Shown here: piece after piece, positions 47,829 to 57,501 of the stretch | Layout: every line of letters starts with the position of its first letter | Numbering within the stretch: the stretch's first letter is position 1 | DNA from: Vandiemenella viatica | Taxonomy: Eukaryota; Arthropoda; Insecta; Orthoptera; Morabidae | NCBI GenBank assembly: GCA_031002005.1 | Contig: JARYHS010013630.1 | Span: 235,173,539 to 235,237,538 of the forward strand | Direction: 5' to 3' | Length of the DNA stretch: 64,000 nt | Position numbers and translations under genes: made by a program | The notes under the pieces: model-generated | Told to the model about the DNA's origin: nothing | Seen by the model: only the letters and a program-made list of their open reading frames with translations | Databases searched by the model: none

Positions 47829-48770
47829 TTATTGTTGGTGCATAAGTTCGTAGCGTTTTTGTTTGGAGTGTTGATACTCTGGATGTTATGGGTTTATGTA
47901 TCGAGTGTCATTTTAGCTTTGAAGTTGTATTTTTTTTAACTGCTTAAGGTCTCTTAAAAGCGAGGTCTGTAGAGACGGTAAAGGATGGAGTGCAAGGAAT
48001 GGGAAGGAATTCAGCCATGGCCTTTTGAAGGAAGAATCCCGGCATTAGCCTGGAGTGATTTGGGAATTCATGGAAAACCCAAATCTGGATGCCCGGTCGG
48101 GGATTCGAAGTTTAGTTGTTGTGCTTGAGTTTACATATTGGTATATTCATTGTTTTGGATAATGAATGGAGGAACTGATGCTAGAAAATGGATTGTCCAA
48201 TGTAGAAAATGCGACATTTTCTACATATTCTTCTGTCTGAGTTCAGTTGAGTCGGGAAAGAAGTTAAGGTGGTAAAAAGCATTGGAACCATGTGTGGGTA
48301 CAATTTCATTGGAAAGAGAAAGGCAAGAAAATGGTTTTCTTGCTTTAAGGAGGGTCGTTTTGACATTGGTGACTACGTTCAGGAAAAAATTCGAAATTTG
48401 ATGAAAACTGTTCAGACACATTAATCCACAATAATCCTCGTAAGTATACTCGAGAACTGGTAAATGTAATGAACTGTGGTCATTGCACCATCGTGTAACA
48501 TTTGCGTCCAAAGGTCAAGTTTCAACAATCGGGTGCACAGGCACCGCATGGGTAAAGTGATGCTACAGCATGATTACGCCTGCCCGCACAATCCTAATCT
48601 GCCAAAAAACAATATACAGCAGTGGGTTTGGAAAATCTATCCGCACCCGTCCTACTCACGTAATATTGCTTCTCAGTTTTTTGTCATTTCCGCTTTCTCT
48701 GATGTGTTTAACAAACATATTAAAGAAACGCTACACAGTTATTTACTAACCTAATATTAGACTGTTAGGT
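47829..48770 (+). mobile_element. Mariner (DD34D-type) remnant, interrupted by a SINE
   Basis: The left terminal repeat TTGTTGGTGCATAAGTTCGT followed by AGCGTTTTTG is mariner-like. After the SINE (47930-48109), decayed transposase pieces follow in order: KARKWFSCFKEGRFDIGDYV (matching the R-x-W-F-x-R-F-K-x-G-D mariner N-terminal motif), NNPRKYTRELVNVMN, then GKVMLQHDYACPHN, which contains the second catalytic Asp block (L-x-H-D-N-A-x-P-H), and IYPHPSYSRNIAS (degenerate H-P-P-Y-S-P-D-L-A-P-S-D). The first catalytic region is deleted and there are several stops. No right terminal repeat was found, so the 3' end is lost or diverged. Confidence 0.8.
47930..48109 (-). mobile_element. SINE, 5'-truncated, inside mariner remnant
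   Basis: A T tract (47930-47937) then AACTGCTTAAGGTCTCTTAA and GTCTGTAGAGACGGTAAAGG, closely following the inverse tail of the SINE at 236-478. The body is GGAAGAATCCCGGCATTAGC and CATGGAAAACCCAAATCTGG. It stops at the B box (GGGATTCGAA), so the tRNA head is missing. A possible short duplication, GAAGTT, flanks it (47921 and 48107). Confidence 0.8.
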
Positions 48771-49242
48771 TAATGATGGAAAATTTGATTGGCTCTCAAC
48801 AAGTGCATCATTCTTCTTGTTTGCAGTAAGAAAGTTTGTAAATTTTTAATATTCTTAGGAAATTAAATATGAAATACTTTAAAAATTAAGTTAAAGATCA
48901 ATAAAGCTTCTATTTAAATAATTAGAGCCAAATATAGTGATGTAAGAGAGTAAAAAAAGATCTTAACATTAACAAGAAATTGTTATTTCGCTAATAAAAT
49001 ATCGAGAGCCGTTGAATAAATAAGAACAAGAAAAAAAAACACCAAAAATAACGGAGTAGCCATCTATTTGCCTCATTCTTTGTTTTCTTCCTATTCGCAC
49101 ATTTTTGTGTGTTTTTTGGATCTGCTTAAAACTGCCAATACTTTGAATTATGTTATGACTGTGGATGATGCGCAGGCAAAATACTGTATTATTCACAATA
49201 TTCCCCAGCGTCTTTCTCTGTCATGGCTGCCTGCAAAATTAA

Positions 49243-50106
49243 ATTCACAATGAAAACGGAGGAACGAAACGTGACGACGGGAACCTTGGACACTCAGTAT
49301 ATCGGAAGCCGACACACACAAACAGATATCTACACGCCGCATCGCACCACCACCCAGCGACGAAAAGAGGCGTCCTCACGACCCTGTATACAAGAGCGAC
49401 GAAAGTGTGTGACGCAAACAGTTTGACGACGGAGTTGGAGGCTCTGCAACATACATTCAAGTCCAACGGCTATCGCAATCATTGTATTAGACGGGCTTTG
49501 CAGGCAGCCATGACAGAGAAAGACGCTAATTCAACATCTAATCAAGCCACCTCTCAGGAACGCAAAGTAGTAGTTTTACCCTACATAAGTGGCGTTACTG
49601 ACAGAATCGGGAAGCTGTTCAAAAAAGTTGACATAAAACCTGTCTACAAAGCGCACAGCAAAGTAAGCGACCAGCTCGTCAAAGTTAAAGACAGACTGCC
49701 TCCACTACAGGTTGCCGGGGTCTATGAGATTCCGTGCAGCTGTGGTCGTATGTACATAGGAGAGACAGGGCGCACTATAAAGGACAGGCTGCGCGAGCAT
49801 ATTCGAAACTACAAATCTAATAACATTGATAAATCCGCCATAGCACGTCATGCATCCGAAACCAATCATGCAATAGATTTCGACAATACTACACTTATAG
49901 TGCGCGAAGAAAAGTGGGGGCCAAGGAGAGTAAAGGAGGCGTTAGAAATCGCTAAACGCCCAAATAATATTAACGACGACAACGGGCTCAAATTACACGA
50001 CGCCTGGCTCTCTCTGGTGCGGAGAGAGCATGTCACGTGTCACCCCCCACCAGACCGCGCCGTGCCCCACCAGGCCAACGGACCACGTGATGGCTCGGAC
50101 CTTTGA
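49243..50106 (+). pseudogene. Penelope-like RT C-terminus plus GIY-YIG endonuclease
   Basis: The frame is open from 49243 to TGA/TAG-type termination at 50106. It begins in the RT thumb region with LGHSVYRKPTHTNRYLHAAS, the V-Y-R-K-P-T-H-T-x-x-Y-L-H block conserved in Penelope-like proteins. LQHTFKSNGYRN and LPYISGVTDRIGKLFKK follow. The GIY-YIG nuclease then shows GVY and YIG as GVYEIPCSCGRMYIGETGRT (near 49717-49775), with the conserved Arg downstream (RLREHI) and the expected Cys-x-Cys. The protein ends with a variable tail after LHDAWLSL. The polymerase palm and fingers are absent, and the frame just upstream of 49270 appears deleted and shifted. The nuclease part itself looks intact. Confidence 0.85.
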
Positions 50107-50192
50107 TTGGCCGGGCAAATCGAACCATCTAGACGGACGCGGACCTCCGCTATAAATCGAGACCGCTCACTGACCGAAGACGCAGTTCTGCC

Positions 50193-50227
50193 CTGGAAGA
50201 AGATCCCAGAATGAGGGTCGAAACGTC
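50193..50227 (+). ncRNA. Hammerhead-ribozyme-like motif in Penelope tail
   Basis: The motif has, in order: CTGGAAGA (50193-50200; equal to the CUGANGA core CUGAAGA plus one extra G), a stem GATCCC/GGGTC with a 7-nt loop AGAATGA (50202-50219, one bulge), GAAAC (50220-50224) and GTC (50225-50227) as the cleavage triplet. Flanking TGCC and GGTA can pair as a four-base stem I with one G-U. Penelope-like elements are known to carry minimal hammerhead motifs with an extremely short stem III, so location and layout agree. The extra G in the core suggests reduced or lost activity in this copy. Confidence 0.6.
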
Positions 50228-50299
50228 GGTATTAAGAAATATGACGCGGCGCCACCCGGATAGCCAAGAATCAGTCAATATATTATTGTTTGTACGATC

Positions 50300-53277
50300 C
50301 GAACACAGAATCCTGGTATATAATGTCAGTGCTACCATCCGAAGCCACATAAGCGAATTATTTAAATATAGGTAAGATTAAGAGAATTAAAGAACCTATT
50401 TGAAGGTATAACAGCTATGAAATTTTGTGAGTTGTGTGTACAGAAGGATAAAAAAAAACAAAATTTATAGTTTTTTGCAATTAAACATCGGCAACTATGT
50501 AACTTAACTATATAGAGCAAGTAGCATATATCTTTACTCATAGGTTAAACTAGACACCCCTAAAAATTGAGAACATTCCTTGAGCCCAACGTCGTTAAGT
50601 GTTTAATTCATTACTCTAACTGCATCAACTTGTAAATGATAGAATTATTAACTCGAGGCAATACGTTGAGAACTTTGATACTGGCGTTCCTATGAAGGCT
50701 TAAGATGACCTTCATATTGCTGCAGTACATATATTTCCTTCGGGTCTGCTGCATGCACATAAAATTTGAAAAAAATCTGTAATACCGCAGTCTAATGAAT
50801 TACTTATTAGAGCAATTACCCGTAGAAGAAATAATGCACTTTTTGTATTTCTCCTTTCATTTTTAATTAATTTTTAGAAAAATATTTACACCTTCAGTCC
50901 TTTAAACAATTTTAATATAGTAAGTTTAAATGTTTGTTGTATTTAAATAAGTAAAATTTTAGAGAATAGGTCCAAATTGAAGTCATTAGAGACTGTTTAT
51001 CTTAATTAATTAATAGAATTGGTCAGAGCTATTAATAAAAATCGTTTCAATCTTAATATGAAATTGTGGATTTAAAGTAAAAGTGGAAAAATCTAAAAAC
51101 TTAAAAAATAATTTTAAATGTGATTATACTCGGATTAATATTGAAACAGCTGTCTACTGCAGCAGGAGCTAACATAGAAACAATGAATAAATATTCGCTT
51201 ACATGTCAGTAAACTTATGAAGTAAACTCATAAAAATGCTGCAAACAGTTGACCATAACTCTATAAATTGAGACAAAAATTGCTGCACATTCTTTTTTAT
51301 TAAAATATACGCGTTCAATAAAAGCAAAGTTCAGTTAAGGTCATAGAACATAATGATCTGTTGAAATTTCCTGATTCGTTAGGTATTTATAGTTTTCTAT
51401 TCTAACTGAAAATCCTGCCTCCATGATTAAATATGAAATACCGTAACACTATCAAAAACCCACGTGATTACATTATAAAAGAGACATATATCTCTCACAA
51501 ACTTGATGAACTGTTGACAAAATAACAATCCTCATTGCGTTACAAGAAATCTTCACAGAATTTTCGGTAACTTTTTAAATATAAATTACATCAGTTTTCC
51601 CGGAAGTTGTCGCCTTCGAAGAAGTCCCATCCCTGAATCGAATCAAGGGTTTCATCCAATACGTCTGGAGTGCTTGTTTTTGGATGATTTACAGCTCATT
51701 AAGCGAGTTGTCGTTATGGCCTTAATGAACTGAGAATTATAAAACGTTATATCAGACCTTAATTTGGGAACAAAGAGGAAACGGAAAACGCGGGATGAAT
51801 ATGGCAGTAAAATAATATACTATTTTAGATGGGCTGTCGGGATAATGCTGGCAGTAAACAAATAACGGAAACTAAACACCAGAGAATGTAGTAAAACAAT
51901 AGATGGTGATAAATAGTACAGAAAATTTGCCACAGGGCTCAGCGCAAGCTGAATTCCACGGCCACCGGATAGTTTTAAAAGTTCTCTTATATTCTGGACG
52001 CGACGGTGGAAGGCGGCAGGGCGACACGGGCGTGACGGAAGCGTGCGCCTGATGAATAGCGTCGGGCCACTCGAAAGTAATTTCCGAGTTATATATCTGT
52101 TGTATTTCCTGTGGCGCGGCTTTTACTGTTATTGCACTGGAGGTCGGGCAACGGCCGCGACCCCGCCGGAAAGCCGCGAGACGACTCGCTTCCTCCTGAG
52201 ATATTCACGCCGGAGCCTCTGCCGTCGCACTGGCCTCTGCGGACTCTCAAGGCACAGTACACAGCCGTCACGTCGTACCTGCTTCTTACCAAATGTGTCC
52301 GCGCAAGTAACGTTTATAACAACAGTTGAATAGCTATTATGCAACAATGTCAACTCGGTCAAGCTTAACAATTTCAATACAAGCAGATCACGTGATTGCT
52401 TCACTACTGTTTGCCATTCTATTTCTGGCCCGTTTTGAAGTGAAACTTCGGCCCGGTCAGGGCTTTCTACAAGCATTGAAGCTCACAAAGATGAAGCTTG
52501 TACAGACAATATCCATGTCTTTATTCAAAAGAAAAGGAGATTTTTAATGCATTACATTACGATTGCTCATCACAAAAGTTGCTCGAATGAATTGTGGTAT
52601 ATACTTATTTGGTAGAAGCAACCAATGCAAAGATAAATTATATACAATGTAAGCTTCAGATGAAAAATAATAGATAGTTTAATCCGACCAAAATCCAAAG
52701 ACAAATAAGAATTAAAGCATTTAAAAATTTGCAAAGGAAAAATTATTTTTGTTAATGGTTTGAAACATGCGCACAAGAGGAACGGCGACTCACTGTAGTG
52801 GAAGTGAGGCTCCTTAGAAGAGCTGAGCTACTCATATAAATGCAAAACAGTAATAACCAGATGAAAAATAATTTTTGCTATGTAGGCCAGCATGGGAACA
52901 GAATGGAGAGAAACAGAATTCCACGATAAATGCCCCTGTTCACCCACAAAAATAAACGACTACCACGAAGGCAAGTTATAAGATGGGAGGAGACCGCAAC
53001 CAACCACGAGGCCTTACGTTAGAAAGCAAAACGAAGTTAATGACCAGATATAGGTCTTCACTCTGTAGGGACTTCTGTAGTGGACACGCTTACTTAACCC
53101 TATCACTTGCTTTAAACCAAGAAAAATATTACACTTTCGGGATTAATTTACAAGTCTGCCTTATCCTCATACACAAGGAATTATTTTCATGAACAACAAC
53201 AAGATTAGTTTTACCAAACTAACAGTTCATCTTTCATGTATTTAGTAAGCAAATAGAGTACTAAAACTGACAGCACA

Positions 53278-53280
<3 letters not shown>
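50300..53280. other. No recognised gene; GC-rich island at 51960-52320
   Basis: The stretch is mostly AT-rich without features. The island 51960-52320 (GGACGCGACGGTGGAAGGCG, GGAAAGCCGCGAGACGACTC) is open in several overlapping frames on both strands, up to 115 codons. This is typical of GC-rich non-coding sequence, and no splice-supported exon could be chosen. It is a candidate promoter-like or regulatory island. Confidence 0.3.

Positions 53281-53309
<29 letters not shown>
53281..53309. repeat. T29 homopolymer
   Basis: An uninterrupted run of 29 T. No recognisable retroelement body adjoins it on either side. Confidence 0.9.
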
Positions 53310-53312
<3 letters not shown>

Positions 53313-53679
53313 TTTGTTACAATTGTACGTAACTTTTCTGTATCCTAAGTACGATCTTCTGTAAAAGCAGACTTTTCAGTGGTCACAGATTTTCTACAAC
53401 ATTTTAGATTCAAATGGCAATAATATATATTTGCACTGTGTATTTCTTAACAAAGCGTCTGCTTATACAAATTTAATTTTCTAACACGTGAAATTTTAAC
53501 TAAAGCAATCATAACACAATTAAAACTTTTTTTAACCCCCGCAAACATAATACAGTTCTATTGCGAGTGAAACATATTCAGCACTTAATGAAAGAAAAGT
53601 TTCTGAACTTACTAAAATATTCTAATGGGTACATTTACTAATCTATGCCCATAGCGTAGCAACCACGGTTGTAACTGAT

Positions 53680-54055
53680 ATGATAAAAGAGCTGGGATGG
53701 GATATATTGCAAGACAGGAGGAGGGTGAATATGGTCATGGGAGTGTGCAAGGCGTTTACTGGCGATGAGGCATGGAACGATATTGGTGTAGGTATAAAAA
53801 ACAGTACATGCAAAGGAAAATAAGACTATGACTACAAGCTGGCACTAGGGTCTGGGAAGATTCTCCTTTTTTAGGTAAGGGTGTCAGGGACTGGAATAAG
53901 TCACCAAGCGAAATAATGAATAATTTACCACAAACATTGAAAGAATTTAAAGATAAAATTTGTAGAGGGCAAATGCAGATGGGAGCAAGAAAGGGAGAAG
54001 ATTGGTGTGTAGGGAAATTGCCACCGGATCGTGTGCTCCATTGCAATTAAATTAA
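53680..54055 (+). mobile_element. CR1-like LINE 3'-end fragment
   Basis: It starts within the segment matching KELGWD...DRRR and runs through CACTAGGGTCTGGGAAGATT, GGTAAGGGTGTCAGGGACTG (C-terminal G-K-G-V-R-D-W) to the family 3' terminus GTGTGCTCCATTGCAATTAAATTAA. It shares deletions and substitutions distinct from the copies at 99-890 and 9027-10345. Stops break the frame. It is strongly 5'-truncated. Confidence 0.8.
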
Positions 54056-54068
54056 CCGCAAACTTAAT

Positions 54069-54118
54069 CCCTATCATTAATTCCACCACATTTTAATGTG
54101 GAGGAATTAATGATAGGG
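54069..54118. repeat. Near-perfect palindrome, 24-bp arms, 2-nt centre
   Basis: CCCTATCATTAATTCCACCA plus CATT (54069-54092) is mirrored by AATGTGGAGGAATTAATGAT plus AGGG (54095-54118), with one mismatch and TT between. It begins 14 bp after the 3' end of the LINE fragment. Confidence 0.85.
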
Positions 54119-54349
54119 ACGAACAGTTTTTTTATCTCATGGTTTTATTTGTTTGCTGCATGGATTTTAAGCAATATTAAAGAAAATAAAATGAAATTTT
54201 TACTTGAACGTAAGATTAACGCCATGAGCGTAGGCCGTAGTTACGAATATTCAACGCCATTCAAAACTGGCAGTCTGAATGTGCACAATGTGATTGTGAG
54301 AGTTTGAAGGAGTCAATTGACACTCATAATAAGTTTACTTGATAAACTC

Positions 54350-54760
54350 TTCTTACAGACCTCTCGTAAAGGGGGGGATCCTTTAATTAAGTTAATTAAG
54401 GCCCCCTTGGTGAGATTTGGTAAGTTGTGGTCAGCCCCCTCCTCCTCAAGTGAGATTTAACTAAATATTTTAATTAAACCTTTTTATTTGATGTGTTCAT
54501 GTATTATGCTTTATGCCCTTAAATACCTAAGTTTTAGTACATAATGTCTTCTACGTACTACATTTTTTCTGAAGAATAAAAGGAAAAAATGGTCTAACAA
54601 GTGGAGGTGAGATTTTTATTGACCCCTCTCTCCTTTAAATGATATTTGACGTGATTTTGCAGGACCCCCATATTTTGCGTTCAATTAATGCATGCCCCAA
54701 AGATAACTTGAATAGTAAAGATAACCTTTTTTTCGACTAAACTTATCTTATCTGGCTTCC
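54350..54760. repeat. Unclassified repeat with GTGAGATTT / CCCCCTCC modules
   Basis: GGTGAGATTTGGTAAGTTGT ... AGCCCCCTCCTCCTCAAGTG, AGATTT ... GTGGAGGTGAGATTTTTATT, GACCCCTCTCTCC: the pairing of GTGAGATTT with a C-rich run recurs about three times at irregular spacing. It looks like a decayed transposon or short tandem structure, of no recognised family. Confidence 0.35.
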
Positions 54761-54767
54761 TACATTG

Positions 54768-54907
54768 AAACAACTCCCGGTGAATGTCGGCATAGTTCCT
54801 TCAAAAGGTCATGGCAGAATTCTTTCTCATTCCTTGCCCCGTTCTTTGCCGCCCCTAATATCTTCGACGTAGACTAGGCGTAGAGGCAGAAGCAAAAAAA
54901 AAAAAAT
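54768..54907 (+). mobile_element. SINE, 5'-truncated, with A-tail
   Basis: ACTCCCGGTGAATGTCGGCA and TAGTTCCTTCAAAAGGTCAT match the SINE body. CCGCCCCTAATATCTTCGAC corresponds to the tail module found at 13710 and 23148. It ends in an A run at about 54894-54907. The tRNA head is absent. Confidence 0.7.
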
Positions 54908-55713
54908 CGAATACTATGTCCCCATTGTTACAATGATTCTATTTCTATATCAAGGAGGCTGTTTTGTAAAATATCTACTATTTATACAAAATACTCTTGT
55001 TCTTACTACCATTCCTTAATACAAATTGTGAATCCTTAACGTAATGTTTTGCCCATCTTGTAGCAGTTTAAACTAATGCAGCATTACCAATGGACACCTA
55101 GCATTAATCGTCTTGATAGCTCACGTACACAAATTATGTTTCAAATTCTACACATGTTAGTACATGTATACATTAAGGGTTTATTGCTGATTACACATAC
55201 GTCTATCAAATTCAAAAATTGTAATATCGCGCGTAATTCGGATTATATTAAGAGTAAATTAAAAATATCTACTAGTAACAAGAAAATATTATTTAAACGT
55301 TTAATAAATTTATTGTTTTCGCGATTCTCACTTAATCATGATGAACGAAGTTTTTGAGACGAATTTGCAGAAGTGTTTTTATCCTCATAGGATTGGTTAA
55401 ATGACACTGTGTAGAATATGATTCTGATTTGTTTTCAACTGTAAATTTCATGATGTGTAGGGCAAGATGTGACAGCGGCAGTCTTTTTCGGTAAATAAAA
55501 CTGTACGGAGTGAGGAGATGATATGTTTTTTATAAGGAGTGAATTACCGATGGTGATCAGAGATCGTTATTTCTACCAGAAAGTGTTAATGAGAGACTTG
55601 ATTCACTTGACAAAGGACTAAAAAATTTCCTACAGAATGATGAAGTTATGTCGACCGCTAATTATAAGAAACTGCGTTTGTTAACACAAGATAATTTTTC
55701 TCTGTTTTTTTTT

Positions 55714-55718
<5 letters not shown>

Positions 55719-55775
<57 letters not shown>
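55719..55775. repeat. (TA)n microsatellite
   Basis: About 28 uninterrupted TA units. Confidence 0.95.
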
Positions 55776-55780
<5 letters not shown>

Positions 55781-56654
55781 CAGCAGAAAAAGATGTAAAG
55801 ACTGTATGTTTTCTTTTCACTTTCTTCTGTATTATTTACCCTAGATCAGTCTGCCTACACGATTAATACTCAGCTGAAATGAATGGTCTCTGTACCCTGA
55901 TGCTGTTTTCTAATAAAAGCTTTTCAGTAAATGCATTGAACAATGATATTATGAAATGCTGACTGTTGCCTTGAGAAACGTATATTACTCTTTAAATTCA
56001 GGGGAGTGAAAAGTCTGTAAAGTTGTTGGAGTTGAAAACTTTATCCAGTTAATTTCACGCTTGCTACGATATCAATAAAAGTCGATAAGCGACCGTGCGT
56101 TGCCTTGATTGGTATCGCCTGATTTAACATCTACATGGCAGCTCAACTACTGTACCTGCAATAAACTGAGTAACTGAACATAAATGAAAAATTTAATGTA
56201 ACTCAATTCGTCTACATCATGTACTTTGTAAGATCGTGAGACAGCATCGATATCTTTCTAGTTAAGAAATCAATGATAACAATAACAACAACAAAGATTC
56301 AACTAAGCACTCTTTTAGATATTGTATACATTATAGACAGTAACACTACTGGCTATTTGATAGAGCGAAAGTTGAAGACAAAAAGCCACAATAATTGTTA
56401 AGAAACAAAGGCAGCATTAAAGTATCTTTGTTTGCACTGTTCTCACCTGTCACTCTAACTCAGTTTTTCTTCACTAATTACTAAACAGTTCCATCACCAA
56501 GCAGGAAGAAAACTACAAATTTTCTCAACTTTGACACACAATAACGCGAAACTCTATTTTTCGTCTGTTCCACTGAAGGAGCTTCCTTTACTACCCTTGA
56601 AATATCACACTGACCGCTCTTGTTCTTTTCTTGACCAATACCACGGAGATTGTA

Positions 56655-57499
56655 CAGGGCGTTCGCCGGGAAACGCAACCCACTGTTAGCGCTACAAGGA
56701 AGAAACTGCTCCCGGCAAGCGAGCGGTCAGTTTCCGGCATTGTTCGACCGTCGGCCGCGGACTATTTCATAATAATTACGCTTCATAAACTTGTGTGCTA
56801 AGCATTTAAATGTGACGTAATTCATTAGCTTACCTTATAAAAGATGCTGGAAGTGTTGACCCTCTTGTGTAATGCACATTTCACATCTTCTGAACATATT
56901 TCGAGACACACGCTGCCCTAACTGACTTAATGATTTTTTGGGTGACTGTTCTAGTCGAAAAGCGCTATCGTCAATTTTCTTCTCTGTGAGAATACGGTTG
57001 ACCGACAGTCTCTTTTTGTTAAAAAATGAACCCGTTTCTCTTACTTTTTTAACCAGACGCAGAATTGTTGATTTAGCTGGCAGTAAAGCGCCAGGAAATT
57101 CGCGACGAAATTTACTGCGACACTTTTTAAACGACTTCTTCTTCACATATGTATCGTAGAGAAATATTCTTTGTTCCAAACTGTAACGTACCATAATTTT
57201 ACTCACACTCAAACACGGTACAGATTAATAAGAGTATGAAGCCCCAAACCAGCCAAACCGCAAAGAAACGTTTATTCACAACACTGATTAATAAGAGACT
57301 GAAGTCACAAACTATCTACAATGCAAAGAAACCGTTCTTAACAATGTAAGGGTCGCTGCACTGCACTGTTGGGGCAGCGGAGGTGTTAAACAGTGCGGTG
57401 ATTCACGGTGCCGTGTGGCGGAAACTGTTGGCTTTACTGACCGAGCAAGTTGCCGACGGCAACAGACTGGGAGGGTAGCGTTTTCCGGCGAACGCCCTG
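56655..57499 (-). mobile_element. Tc1/mariner-type element, internally deleted (845 bp)
   Basis: Left end CAGGGCGTTCGCCGGGAAAC and right end, inverted, CAGGGCGTTCGCCGGAAAAC are terminal inverted repeats. Both are flanked by TA (56653-56654, 57500-57501). Beyond the first 22 bases the arms diverge. The only gene inside is the 125-codon minus-strand ORF at 56835-57212. The GC content of the arms is well above the neighbourhood, suggesting a fairly recent insertion. Confidence 0.88.
56835..57212 (-). CDS. Mini-transposase: N-terminal HTH fused to C-terminal tail, no DDE domain
   Basis: The 125-codon ORF is uninterrupted. Residues about 8-70 (RYSLEQRIFLYDTYVKKKSF, KFRREFPGALLPAKSTILRL, VKKVRETGSFFNKKR) follow the helix-turn-helix DNA-binding N-terminus of an insect Tc1/mariner transposase family. 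Residues 70-97 give LTEKKIDDSAF and SPKKSLSQLGQRVSR, the start of the second HTH. Instead of the catalytic core, the protein passes directly to RRCEMCITQEGQHFQHLL, the R-x-x-x-C-x-x-x-x-G-x-H-F-x-H-L-L ending of full-length relatives (usually around 300-350 residues). An in-frame internal deletion of roughly 200 codons explains this. The product could still bind terminal repeats but cannot cut DNA. Expression is unknown. The start is taken as the first Met; another Met lies at residue 7. Confidence 0.75.
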   Translation of the reverse strand: MSVSKIMVRYSLEQRIFLYDTYVKKKSFKKCRSKFRREFPGALLPAKSTILRLVKKVRETGSFFNKKRLSVNRILTEKKIDDSAFRLEQSPKKSLSQLGQRVSRNMFRRCEMCITQEGQHFQHLL

Positions 57500-57501
57500 T
57501 A

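Larger units (their letters stand above)
49207..50290 (+). mobile_element. Penelope-like element, 5'-truncated
   Basis: Penelope-like elements are retrotransposons whose reverse transcriptase carries a C-terminal GIY-YIG endonuclease. This copy keeps the end of the RT, the linker, the GIY-YIG domain and the untranslated tail. The tail contains TATA-like GCTATAAATCGAG (50150) and GGGTCGAAACGTCGG, and ends with GCGCCACCCGGATAGCCAAG. A 30-bp inverted piece of its own coding region (49208-49237) sits at the 5' breakpoint, so the left end is rearranged. Confidence 0.88.

Noticed and set aside
57241..57350. Apparent direct repeat (AAGAGACTGAAG / AAGAGTATGAAG, CAAAGAAACG) next to the mini-transposase
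   Set aside because: Short and imperfect; part of the element's non-coding region and not clearly a separate structure.
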